The notes: generated by a model from the letters alone, not told the origin. Shown: positions 1 through 6,463, counted from the first letter of the stretch. The stretch is DNA of 14,902 nt from JAKAIY01 sp036258195 (GCA_036258195.1 DATAED010000332.1:1-14902), one strand, 5' to 3'. Numbers and translations are program-made.

Positions 1-473
1 AAGATGATGTCGGCGTCGTTGACGAGCGCCAGCGCGACACTCAGCCGCTGCCGCTGGCCGCCGGAGAGATCCTTGCTGCGGGTCGTCCGCTTCTCGCCCA
101 GGTCCACCATGTCGATCAGTTGGCTGGTCGGCAGCGTCTTGCGGCCGGGATAGAACGTATGAAACAGATCGAGAATCTCGGTGACAGTCAGGCGCGGATA
201 CAGCGAGGTCGTCTGGAGCTGGATGCCGATGCGCGACTTGATGGCGCGCGCCGCGCGCGGCTGCTTGAGTCCCAGCACTGTCACCACGCCACTATCGGCG
301 ACGCGCAGTCCCTCCACGATCTCGATGGTGGTGGACTTGCCCGCGCCGTTGGGGCCGAGCATGCCAAATATCTCGCCCAGGCCGACCGTAAAGCTGATGC
401 CATCGACCGCTTTCGTCGCGCCGTAGGTCTTGTGCAGATCCTCCACGACGATAGCGGGTTCCTGCATCCCCAT
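1..473 (-). CDS. ABC transporter ATP-binding protein (partial, C-terminus outside window)
   Basis: This is the N-terminal 157 codons of an ABC ATPase; the rest lies left of the window. The reverse-strand translation begins MGMQEPAIVVEDLHKTYGAT. It carries a Walker A motif GPNGAGKST (about residues 40-48), a Q-loop in GIQLQ (83-87) and the signature LSGGQRQR (136-143), and stops just before Walker B. The EDLHKTYG, LGPNGAGKSTT and GLRVADSG spacing is typical of the CcmA/DrrA-type ATPases that power ABC-2 drug, lipid or polysaccharide exporters; the substrate cannot be told. The start at 473 is supported by GGAGGGAG five bases upstream. An ATG two codons later (467) is a possible alternative. 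A cognate permease is expected just left of the window. The 141-bp leader contains two inverted repeats, listed separately. Confidence 0.95.
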   Translation of the reverse strand, partial: MGMQEPAIVVEDLHKTYGATKAVDGISFTVGLGEIFGMLGPNGAGKSTTIEIVEGLRVADSGVVTVLGLKQPRAARAIKSRIGIQLQTTSLYPRLTVTEILDLFHTFYPGRKTLPTSQLIDMVDLGEKRTTRSKDLSGGQRQRLSVALALVNDADII

Positions 474-505
474 GTAGCTCCCTCCAACACTGCGATAGAC
501 GCGCA

Positions 506-552
506 GAGCGGCGAAGCCTGGCATGCGCGTTCGCATGTTGGTTTCGCCGCTC
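506..552 (-). promoter_or_regulatory. Nested hairpin in the leader of the ABC ATPase gene
   Basis: Perfect 10-bp outer arms (506-515 and 543-552) enclose perfect 6-bp inner arms CATGCG/CGCATG (522-527 and 532-537) around a 4-nt loop. Two more CC/GG pairs (517-518 with 539-540) lie between them. It sits 33 bp upstream of the ABC start codon. No T-tract follows it in the minus direction, so it does not look like a simple intrinsic terminator. A leader RNA structure or an operator palindrome are both possible. Confidence 0.5.
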
Positions 553-569
553 GACATTGCGCGACATCT

Positions 570-587
570 GTCTCTACGCTGAGAGAC
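570..587. repeat. Inverted repeat GTCTCT-N6-AGAGAC
   Basis: Perfect 6-bp arms (570-575 and 582-587) lie between the end of the small two-TM protein gene and the ABC gene. There is no adjacent T-run. It may be a weak terminator for the upstream gene or a protein-binding site; I cannot decide from the sequence. Confidence 0.35.
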
Positions 588-614
588 GGTCGCAGGTTGC
601 CATATTTACTGGCG

Positions 615-1055
615 CTAGTTGCCCGAGGCCAGCGCGATGGCCGACTTCTTGGCGAGGTTGCCCGCAAAGCGGTTTACGATCAGGATGACGATGATCGCGA
701 TGACGGTGACGATGATGGCATAGATACCTTTGATAGCGACCGGGTGATTCCCAATCGTCTTGGTGAAAGGACCGGTCGGGCCAAGGTATTTGTCCAGCGC
801 AGCCTGAATGGCGGTATTCCAGGCCAGCGCAGCCACAAAGCTGAACGCTGACGTGACCAGGCTGACGATGGTGGCGATGATGACGGTCGTGGCGGCCTGC
901 GCCTCGGCTCGCGCGATGGCCTGCGCCCGCAGAATCTTATCGAGCGAGTTGGGATCCATTGCCTTGCGCGGATCGAAGTTATGAAGATCGACGCCCTGGG
1001 GCAGGCCAAATCGCCGCCGCTGCTCGGCATCGCGTCGCTGCTGTTCGTCGCTCAT
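615..1055 (-). CDS. Small two-TM membrane protein, DUF5654-like
   Basis: A 146-aa protein. A charged, soluble N-terminus (about residues 1-55, MSDEQQRRDAEQRRR and then an Ala/Arg-rich helix) is followed by two hydrophobic segments at about 56-80 and 108-130. The first contains VTSAFSFVAALAWNTAIQAA, which resembles the conserved core of the DUF5654 family of small membrane proteins of unknown function. The match is from memory of the family pattern, not from a search. The usual family members are shorter, so the N-terminal extension is a variation. The ATG at 1055 has a purine-rich GGAGGA stretch upstream. A good promoter (TTGACA, 16 bp, TAGACT) lies 100-130 bp upstream. The gene is on the same strand as the ABC ATPase 141 bp downstream, but hairpins separate them. 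Function unknown. Confidence 0.8.
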   Translation of the reverse strand: MSDEQQRRDAEQRRRFGLPQGVDLHNFDPRKAMDPNSLDKILRAQAIARAEAQAATTVIIATIVSLVTSAFSFVAALAWNTAIQAALDKYLGPTGPFTKTIGNHPVAIKGIYAIIVTVIAIIVILIVNRFAGNLAKKSAIALASGN

Positions 1056-1157
1056 CCCCTGTCCTCCGCTCCTGTCTCTCGCATGGACAGGCGCCGTGAC
1101 CTGCCATGACCTGCGCTGGTTGGCCTCATGCCGACGCCCGCATGGCGCCGCGCCTCT

Positions 1158-1185
1158 AGTCTACCCGATGCTATCCGCTTGTCAA
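1158..1185 (-). promoter_or_regulatory. Sigma-70-type promoter for the DUF5654-like gene
   Basis: On the minus strand a perfect -35 TTGACA (1180-1185) is followed after 16 bp by TAGACT (1158-1163, four of six matches to the -10 consensus). Transcription would start near 1151, giving a leader of about 95 nt before the ATG at 1055. It lies just beyond the stop codon of the biotin ligase gene, so the downstream gene can be transcribed independently. Confidence 0.55.
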
Positions 1186-1207
1186 GCGCGGGAAGCTGGA
1201 ATGTGTG

Positions 1208-1981
1208 CTACTCCACATCGCCCCACAGCACGGTGGTGAGCTGGTCATCGTCCAGGCGGAGCAGCAGCGCGCCGTCGTCGGCCACCTCCTCCGCCAGCCC
1301 GTGCAGCGTCGTCTCGCGCTGGCGAATGGCGACGCGCTGGCCGAGCGTCACCAGCCGCGCGCGCCAGGCGTCGCGCAGGTCGTGTTGCGCCGCCGCGCCG
1401 CCCGTCTGGAGCGCAGCGTAGCGTGCATCCAGCCGTCGCACGATCTCCACCGCCAGCGCCTCGCGACTGACTGGATGGCCCAGCGCCGCCGCCAGCGTGG
1501 TCGCGCGCCCCTGCAACTCAGGATCATCGCCCAGCTCGCCGTTGACGTTGACGCCGATCCCCAGAATCGCCACACCATCGCTCATCTCGATCAGCGCGCC
1601 GCAGATCTTGCGTCCATGCAGCAGCACGTCATTCGGCCACTTGATGTCGGGCTGCGCGCCAGTGATCGCCTCGATTCCCTGCGCCACCGCCAGCGCGCTC
1701 GCCATCACCAGGAAGTGCGGCGGAAAGCCGGGACGCAAGATCAGCGAGAGCGCGAGCTGCTGGTTGGGGCGCTCCTTCCAGATGCGGCCCACACGCCCAC
1801 GCCCCGCCGTCTGGAAATCGGTCGTCACCAGCGTGCCCTCGGCGGCGCCGTCCTGCGCCAGCTCGCCCGCCAGCGTATTGGTCGAGCCAACCTCTGGCGC
1901 ATAGACCACGCGACCGCCCAGCCGCAGGCCGACCAGCCCGCGCTGCAGCGCCTCCACATCCAATGGCGCCAGTGTATCCAT
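1208..1981 (-). CDS. birA: Biotin--[acetyl-CoA-carboxylase] ligase, monofunctional
   Basis: A 257-aa biotin protein ligase that activates biotin to biotinyl-5'-AMP and transfers it to the lysine of biotin carboxyl carrier proteins in the cytoplasm. Visible motifs are VGSTN (31-35), the biotinyl-AMP-binding loop GRGRVGR (60-66), KWPNDVLL (114-121), the lysine in GRKICGALIE (K125) and GIGVNVN (141-147). A C-terminal SH3-like domain follows (about 208-257). The protein begins directly with the catalytic domain, so it lacks the N-terminal winged-helix repressor domain of the E. coli BirA type and should not act as a DNA-binding regulator. The ATG at 1981 is preceded by GGGAGAGG at suitable spacing. 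No other biotin gene is nearby; the upstream neighbour is a lipoprotein gene 98 bp away. Confidence 0.95.
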   Translation of the reverse strand: MDTLAPLDVEALQRGLVGLRLGGRVVYAPEVGSTNTLAGELAQDGAAEGTLVTTDFQTAGRGRVGRIWKERPNQQLALSLILRPGFPPHFLVMASALAVAQGIEAITGAQPDIKWPNDVLLHGRKICGALIEMSDGVAILGIGVNVNGELGDDPELQGRATTLAAALGHPVSREALAVEIVRRLDARYAALQTGGAAAQHDLRDAWRARLVTLGQRVAIRQRETTLHGLAEEVADDGALLLRLDDDQLTTVLWGDVE

Positions 1982-2001
1982 GGTGAAACCTCTCCCGCTG
2001 A

Positions 2002-2024
2002 CCCCCTCCCCTTCAGGGAGGGGG
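2002..2024. repeat. C/G-run hairpin between lipoprotein and biotin ligase genes
   Basis: Perfect 9-bp arms CCCCCTCCC (2002-2010) and GGGAGGGGG (2016-2024) with a 5-nt loop. It lies 20 bp upstream of the birA start and 55 bp after the lipoprotein stop. It resembles, in composition and position, the hairpin at 3631-3657, so both may be copies of one family of dispersed intergenic repeats. It could also serve as a terminator for the lipoprotein gene, although no clear T-tract follows. Confidence 0.5.
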
Positions 2025-2079
2025 AACCCAGGTCAGCGATACCAACTTTGGCCAAGACGGCGCCGCCAGCCCGCTAGCC

Positions 2080-3606
2080 TCACAGTCCATAGCAGGTGAT
2101 GGCGCCATTCTCATCGGCGATGTAGACGGTGTCGCCGACCACGATGGGGCTTTCCCAGTGGATCGAGCCGATGCTGCCGTTGGCGCTGGCCTGGTCGCTG
2201 CCCCAGAGCATGCGCCCAGTCGTCGGATCAAACGCGCGCAGCGCGCCGGAGCCTGCCGCGAAGAGCATGCCCCCCGCGATGACAGGCGAGGTCACGGAGT
2301 CTCCGTCGCGCCAGACCTGCGCCAGCCGTGTCACGCCGCTGGCGTCCGTCTGCGCCTGGAACCCGCGCAGGTCGCAGGAGCTGGCGACGAAGAGCCAGAC
2401 CGCGCCATCGGCGGGATTCGTCCACACGGCGGGCTGCGTATAGAGGCCACAGCCCAGATTGATGGTCTGGAGCGAGCCATTCAGGTGGCCCGGCCCGCCC
2501 TGGCCGCTGAGGTTCTGGCGATTGAGCAGCCGCAGCAGGCCATCCTTGCCCGCCTGCGCCAGCAGCAGCGGCGTCGCGCTGGTGGCGATGCGCGGCAGCA
2601 GCGCGGGCGACGAGCTGCCCAGGTCGGCGTCGGTGTCGTCCAGCGATTGATAGTTGGCCGGTGTGAAGGAATCGAGCAGCGTCGAGCCATCCGGGCTGAT
2701 CCGCAGGATGCTGTCGCCGTAGTCATAGCCGCCCTGATTGGCGTTGAAGTTTCCGTTGCCCGTCACGACCCAGATGTCGCCATCGACCGGGTCAACCACG
2801 GCGCCCCCGCGCGACCAGATGCCCGACTGTTGGCTCTCGCACTCGCCGTTCTGCAGCAGTGTCGTCAGATTCGAGCAGAGGCTATTGAAGACGCGCTCGG
2901 AGCCGCTGGCCAGGTCAATCGTGACGACATGCCCCTGATACGGCGGCGCGTCGCCGATGTAGCCACCGGTGGCCACATAGATGCGTCCATTGGCCAGGTT
3001 GAGCGCTGTGCCTTCTTTCTCGGTCTGATTCATCCGCGTGATCGGCTCCGGCCAGCCGCCGCCGGTGGACTCGCGCCCGGTGATGGGATCGTAGCGGTGC
3101 AGCGCGCCATCCAGCCCATAGGCGTAGACATACTGGCGCGCGGCGTCGGCCACAGGCGATGAATGGGTGATCTTGGGACCTTCCGGCTGCTGGCTCCAGA
3201 TCTGCGTGCCATTGCTGGCGTCGAGCGCGACCAGATGGCCATCGCGCGTGGTGAGGTAGAGCGCATCGCGCGGGCCAGAGGGGAATGGCAGCGCATGCAG
3301 CAGGATGGGTGACGAGTCAGCCACGCCGGGCAGGCGAGCCTGCCACAGCTTCACCAGCTTGCCCACGTTGGCGGGCGAGAGCGCCGAGTCGCCCGGATTC
3401 ACCCCACTGCGAGCGGGATCATAGCCAAACTCCAGCCAATCGCCGCTGGCGGGCGGCGCGTGCAGGCCCGGATTGCTGATGGGCGGCGTGAAAGGCGATG
3501 GCGTCGAGCAGCCCGCTACACACGTCGCGAACAGCGCCAGCAGGGCAATCGCCCGCCAATGGCTCCGCAGCCGTCGTCGCCGCATGCTCCACCGCTCACT
3601 TTCCAC
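2080..3606 (-). CDS. PQQ-like beta-propeller repeat lipoprotein
   Basis: A 508-aa exported protein. The basic n-region and hydrophobic core (about 9-32) end in the lipobox VAGC with Cys33 as the lipidation site, so it is probably anchored on the outer face of the cytoplasmic membrane. The mature part consists of PQQ/quinoprotein-like blade repeats, for example LYLTTRDGHLVALDASNGTQ, ALRAFDPTTGRMLWG and DTVYIADENGAITCYGL. It also has the W.EFGYDPARSGVNP opening typical of this group. Such repeats occur both in dehydrogenases and in non-enzymatic scaffolds; I see nothing to assign a catalytic role. Paired cysteines are present (for example in FNSLCSNLTT and GECESQQ). The start is a GTG at 3606 with AAAGGA four bases upstream; an ATG at 3585 is an alternative that also keeps the signal peptide. 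Confidence 0.88.
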   Translation of the reverse strand: MESERWSMRRRRLRSHWRAIALLALFATCVAGCSTPSPFTPPISNPGLHAPPASGDWLEFGYDPARSGVNPGDSALSPANVGKLVKLWQARLPGVADSSPILLHALPFPSGPRDALYLTTRDGHLVALDASNGTQIWSQQPEGPKITHSSPVADAARQYVYAYGLDGALHRYDPITGRESTGGGWPEPITRMNQTEKEGTALNLANGRIYVATGGYIGDAPPYQGHVVTIDLASGSERVFNSLCSNLTTLLQNGECESQQSGIWSRGGAVVDPVDGDIWVVTGNGNFNANQGGYDYGDSILRISPDGSTLLDSFTPANYQSLDDTDADLGSSSPALLPRIATSATPLLLAQAGKDGLLRLLNRQNLSGQGGPGHLNGSLQTINLGCGLYTQPAVWTNPADGAVWLFVASSCDLRGFQAQTDASGVTRLAQVWRDGDSVTSPVIAGGMLFAAGSGALRAFDPTTGRMLWGSDQASANGSIGSIHWESPIVVGDTVYIADENGAITCYGL

Positions 3607-3630
3607 GTGTTCCTTTGGAGGAGGGTAGCT

Positions 3631-3670
3631 CCCCTCTCCCGCAAAGCGGGGGAGGGGTCGGGGGAGGGGG
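3631..3670. repeat. Intergenic hairpin plus G-quadruplex motif
   Basis: A 12-bp stem with 3-nt loop (3631-3642 and 3646-3657; one mismatch that is a U-G wobble on the plus strand) overlaps four consecutive G-runs on the plus strand: 3648-3652, 3654-3657, 3660-3664 and 3666-3670. The runs are separated by loops of only 1, 2 and 1 bases. This fits the G-quadruplex pattern very well. It lies wholly between the phosphatase stop (3677) and the lipoprotein start (3606). The CCCTCTCCCGCAAAGCGGG-type core is a kind of dispersed intergenic repeat seen in many GC-rich genomes. It may also act as a terminator for the phosphatase gene. Confidence 0.65.
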
Positions 3671-3676
3671 TCACGC

Positions 3677-4345
3677 TCAGCGGGGCGTCACCTGCGCCCC
3701 GTGAATCTCGCGCTCAAACTGCTGCAAGCGCACGATCTGGCGATGATTGGGCGCCGCCTGCCAGCGCCGGCGCTGCACCAGTGTGACGGCCGCATGCGCC
3801 GACATGCCGCTCGCCACCAGCGACGCCGCCGTCAGCAGCACGCTGCGCCCCACGCCATGCTCGCAGTGGATCAGCACGCGCTGGCCATCAGCGATCTGCT
3901 CATTGATCCACAGCGCGCCGCGCCGCAGGTCGTCGAGCGAGAGCGGCGCGGTGTCGGGAGTCGGCAGATAGAGCAGCTCGATGTCTTCTGCGCCGAGTGC
4001 GGCCTCGTCGTCTTTATGTTCGGAGCGCGTATCGACGACGCGGGTGACGCCCGAACGAGCCAGCCGCCCCACGTCCTCCGGGCGCACGCGGCCGCCGACG
4101 GCGAGCTGCGGCGTGATCCAGCTCATATTGAGGCGGTCGGGCAGCGGCACGCCGAGGTTGGCGGCCCAGCGCGCCCTGGCGGAACCTTCGGGGAAGAGCG
4201 CCACAGCCAGACGAGTCCACCAGCGATAGAGGATGCGCACACCACCCGTCAAAGCCCAGCGGGCCGCGCTGCGTCGTCGCAGTCCAGCGCCACTCAGAAT
4301 CGGCGGCACGCTCTCGTCGGGGGTCGGCGCTTGGTCCGCGCTCAC
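3677..4345 (-). CDS. Dual-specificity-type cysteine phosphatase
   Basis: A 222-aa protein with the cysteine-phosphatase P-loop HCEHGVGRS (160-168): Cys161 is the nucleophile and Arg167 binds phosphate. Asp131 in LPTPDTAPLS is the likely general acid. The opening of the catalytic domain, SWITPQLAVGGRVRPEDVGR (about 75-94), and the ending NHRQIVRLQQFE are typical of the DSP/PTP-like superfamily. The first 70 residues precede the domain and include a hydrophobic, tryptophan-rich stretch (about 32-51, LTGGVRILYRWWTRLAVALF) that may associate with the membrane. The substrate could be a phosphoprotein or, given the adjacent lipid glycosyltransferase, a phospholipid such as phosphatidylglycerophosphate as in PTPMT1-like enzymes; that is inference. 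The start is GTG at 4345, with GAGAGG six bases upstream. It lies 126 bp downstream of the glycosyltransferase gene on the same strand. Confidence 0.88.
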   Translation of the reverse strand: MSADQAPTPDESVPPILSGAGLRRRSAARWALTGGVRILYRWWTRLAVALFPEGSARARWAANLGVPLPDRLNMSWITPQLAVGGRVRPEDVGRLARSGVTRVVDTRSEHKDDEAALGAEDIELLYLPTPDTAPLSLDDLRRGALWINEQIADGQRVLIHCEHGVGRSVLLTAASLVASGMSAHAAVTLVQRRRWQAAPNHRQIVRLQQFEREIHGAQVTPR

Positions 4346-4471
4346 TCGCTGCCTCTCAATCGCTCAGCCGTTCATCACTCTCGCTGCCCTGCGGATGCGG
4401 GGTGGGAGAAGTCGTCGCATCCTCTCCTCAGAGGGTATACCGCACAGCAGGCGCCGCACGCCACGCGCTCC

Positions 4472-5974
4472 TCAATCCCAGCGGTCAGCGTCTGATCGGC
4501 TGACCGATGCCGCGCCCTCCAGCGCGCTGCGCTGCAAGAGCGCCCGCGCCGCGCTGAGCCGGGGCAACGCCAGTGGACGGCGCAGATGCGGCCTGCCGCC
4601 GCGCAGGTGCGGCAGCGCCAGCGCGATATGCTGCGGGGTGCGCCGCGCGCTGCTGACCACCCGCCGCGCACGGCGCAGCGCTGTGGTGCGGCGGCTCAGC
4701 ACCCGCGAGAGTCGCCCACGTCGCACGCGCGGCACGCTGGCCCAGGCCGAGACGCTATTAGCCGCTGGCAGGTAGTTCAGCACGAGCTTGGCGATATCGG
4801 CGGAGGCGTGGGGATAGCTCAGCCGCTGGATGTTCGCGCGCATCTCCGCCAGCGTCACCGAGCCAGGCGTCAGCAGGGTGCAAATGGCGGCGACCAGCTT
4901 TTCGGGCGTGCGCGCCATCACGCCGAGATGGTTGGAGAGCACGTAGTCCACATTGCCCTCTTCCTGTCCGGGTATGTAGCCGGTCAGCACGATGGGCAAC
5001 CCACAGGCCATCGCCTCGCTGATGGAGCCAGGGCCAGCTTTGGTCGCCACCACATCGGCGGCGCGCATGAGTTGCGGCATGTTGTGGACGAAGCCATAGA
5101 CCGTCGTCGGCACGCTGAAGCTCTCTTTATCGCGGTCGAGCTGATGATGCAGCGCCGCATTGCGCCCGGTGATGATGACCAACTGCGCGGGCAGATCGAG
5201 CCGCCCCAGCGCATACGCCGCGCGCTCCAGGCCGCCAGCGCCCTCGCCACCGCCGACCAGCAGTATCGTCGGCAGATGCGGATCCAGGCCCAGCGCCGCC
5301 TTGCGCTCCTCCAGCGTCGTCTCTGGCTTGACAGCAAAAGCTGGATCGATCGGCATGCCCAGCAGGCGCACGCGCCGGGCGGGCAAACCGGCGGCGACCG
5401 CGTAGTCGCGCGCCGCCTTCGTGGGCGTCACGCAGGCTGTGACGCCGGGCGCCACCCATGCGGTATGGATGCTGACCAGATCGGTGATCACAGTGATGAA
5501 CGGCGCCCGCACGCCCAGCTCGCGCATGGCCTGGAGGGTGATGTGATTGAGTAGCGGGTGGACGGAGACGATGACATCTGGCCGCGTGCGTCGCAGCAGC
5601 TCTGAGATGCCCTGGCGCAGGAACGGCTGCGAGATGCGATAGGCGGCGTTGAAGCGGTTGACCGTATTGGTCATATGGAAGAGGCGCGAGTAGAGTCGCG
5701 GGCTGTGCTTGATGGCGGGGCCATACAAAAAGACGCCTTTGCGCAGGGGAAAATTGGCGCATTCGGCAAAGCCATCGACAATGATAACGCGCCAGTTGGG
5801 ATGGTTCGCGCCACTGCGACCGCCGTTGCGGGCGCCGTTAGCGCCTGCGGGGCGAGAGGATTGCCCGTCTACCAGCCGCATCGCAGCATGAATGGCATTG
5901 GCGGCGCTACGATGACCGGCTCCAGTATCAGAGATGAGAAACAGAACCGTGCGAGGACGGGATGTTCCCTTCAT
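4472..5974 (-). CDS. MGDG-synthase/diacylglycerol glycosyltransferase-like GT-B enzyme
   Basis: A 500-aa glycosyltransferase of the MGDG-synthase/UgtP type (GT28), which transfers a sugar from a nucleotide donor to diacylglycerol or a related lipid at the inner membrane face. The N-terminal domain starts with TVLFLISDTGAGHRSAANAI (glycine loop about 18-21) and continues through RPDVIVSVHPLLNH and TVITDLVSIHTAWVAPG. The C-terminal domain has LLVGGGEGAGGLE (238-250), YGFVHNMPQLMRAADVVATK and the donor-binding KAGPGSISEAMACGLP (312-327). The enzyme core ends near 402; about 98 further residues contain some 22 arginines and no lysine. The start at 5974 is chosen because GAGGAGG lies eight bases upstream. 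An in-frame ATG at 6052 would add 26 residues but has no ribosome site. The lipid product and sugar are not determined. Confidence 0.9.
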   Translation of the reverse strand: MKGTSRPRTVLFLISDTGAGHRSAANAIHAAMRLVDGQSSRPAGANGARNGGRSGANHPNWRVIIVDGFAECANFPLRKGVFLYGPAIKHSPRLYSRLFHMTNTVNRFNAAYRISQPFLRQGISELLRRTRPDVIVSVHPLLNHITLQAMRELGVRAPFITVITDLVSIHTAWVAPGVTACVTPTKAARDYAVAAGLPARRVRLLGMPIDPAFAVKPETTLEERKAALGLDPHLPTILLVGGGEGAGGLERAAYALGRLDLPAQLVIITGRNAALHHQLDRDKESFSVPTTVYGFVHNMPQLMRAADVVATKAGPGSISEAMACGLPIVLTGYIPGQEEGNVDYVLSNHLGVMARTPEKLVAAICTLLTPGSVTLAEMRANIQRLSYPHASADIAKLVLNYLPAANSVSAWASVPRVRRGRLSRVLSRRTTALRRARRVVSSARRTPQHIALALPHLRGGRPHLRRPLALPRLSAARALLQRSALEGAASVSRSDADRWD

Positions 5975-6069
5975 CCAGTGCGCCTCCTCAGCGAACTGCA
6001 GCGTGCGCCTGAACGGATCATGCGGGCAGATTGGTACATCTGGGCGTTTCATCTGGGCGGATAACGACA

Positions 6070-6096
6070 GGGCGCGAGGCCTTGCGGTCCGCGCCC
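6070..6096 (-). terminator. Hairpin downstream of rpmE, possible terminator
   Basis: Perfect 7-bp arms GGGCGCG (6070-6076) and CGCGCCC (6090-6096). On the minus-strand transcript the interior contains CC-GCAA-GG, a GNRA tetraloop. It lies 24 bp past the rpmE stop codon. The bases that follow are only moderately T-rich, so termination efficiency is uncertain. Confidence 0.4.
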
Positions 6097-6119
6097 CACC
6101 ACGAATCGTGCGGTTGGCT

Positions 6120-6338
6120 CTACTTCTCGTCGCTCTCGGCGATGTTGAAGCGCTTGTAGTAGCGCTCGACGCGGCCCGCCGTATCGAGGATGCGCTGCTG
6201 GCCCGTGTAGAACGGATGGCACTTGGCGCACACGTCTACCCTCAGGTCGCCCTTGGTGCTGCCAACCGTGAAGGTATTGCCACAGGAGGCACAGACAGCC
6301 GTCGCGGTCTGATATTTCGGATGGATTCCGGCCTTCAT
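6120..6338 (-). CDS. rpmE: 50S ribosomal protein bL31 (zinc-binding form)
   Basis: A 72-aa protein with the bL31 pattern MKAGIHPKYQTATAVCASCG, DVCAKCHPFYTGQQR and GRVERYYKRF. Cysteine pairs C16/C19 and C37/C40 form the zinc site of the zinc-containing (C+) form, as opposed to the cysteine-free paralogue made under zinc limitation. It is a component of the large ribosomal subunit at the intersubunit bridge with the 30S head. AGGAG occurs upstream of the ATG at 6338 with somewhat long spacing (about 12 bases). The gene stands alone: the glycosyltransferase starts 145 bp downstream and a glycosidase gene ends about 200 bp upstream. Its leader carries two compact hairpins. Confidence 0.97.
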   Translation of the reverse strand: MKAGIHPKYQTATAVCASCGNTFTVGSTKGDLRVDVCAKCHPFYTGQQRILDTAGRVERYYKRFNIAESDEK

Positions 6339-6357
6339 GTTCTTCGAGTTCTCCTGA

Positions 6358-6375
6358 GGCGGCTGGGGAGCCGCC
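6358..6375 (-). promoter_or_regulatory. Leader hairpin next to the rpmE ribosome-binding site
   Basis: Perfect 7-bp stem GGCGGCT (6358-6364) and AGCCGCC (6369-6375) with a 4-nt loop. It ends a few bases upstream of the AGGAG of rpmE. Its position suits translational control or mRNA stability, which is inference. Confidence 0.5.
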
Positions 6376-6396
6376 TATGTGTATGACTGTGATTGT

Positions 6397-6415
6397 CCGG
6401 CCCCGCATGGGCCGG
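6397..6415 (-). promoter_or_regulatory. Second rpmE leader hairpin
   Basis: Perfect 7-bp stem CCGGCCC (6397-6403) and GGGCCGG (6409-6415) with a 5-nt loop, 21 bp upstream of the first leader hairpin. No T-tract follows on the minus strand, so it is not a typical terminator. Confidence 0.45.
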
Positions 6416-6433
6416 GCGCAACAGTCACGACTC

Positions 6434-6463
6434 ATTCTACCACAGGCGCCCATGATAAGGAAA
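6434..6463 (-). promoter_or_regulatory. Tentative rpmE promoter
   Basis: TAGAAT (minus strand, 6434-6439; five of six to the -10 consensus) has a weak -35-like TTTCCT 18 bp upstream (6458-6463). If used, transcription would start near 6427 and both leader hairpins would be in the mRNA. Confidence 0.35.

Noticed and set aside
1205..2077. 290-codon plus-strand open frame opposite the biotin ligase gene
   Set aside because: It is the antisense shadow of a gene with clear biotin ligase motifs, is rich in Arg/Gln/His as expected for GC-rich shadows, and has no recognisable domain.
2158..3162. 334-codon plus-strand open frame opposite the beta-propeller lipoprotein gene
   Set aside because: Antisense shadow of a well-supported gene with lipobox and blade repeats; composition is not protein-like.
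4375..4671. 98-codon minus-strand frame overlapping the glycosyltransferase tail
   Set aside because: Cys/Arg-rich out-of-frame reading with no start signal; the in-frame tail of the glycosyltransferase keeps GC-rich third positions, so a frameshift into this frame is not needed.
4586..5554. 322-codon plus-strand open frame opposite the glycosyltransferase gene
   Set aside because: Antisense shadow; the minus strand carries all glycosyltransferase motifs across this stretch.
5975..6052. Upstream extension of the glycosyltransferase to an ATG at 6052
   Set aside because: No Shine-Dalgarno before 6052, while GAGGAGG is well placed before the ATG at 5974.
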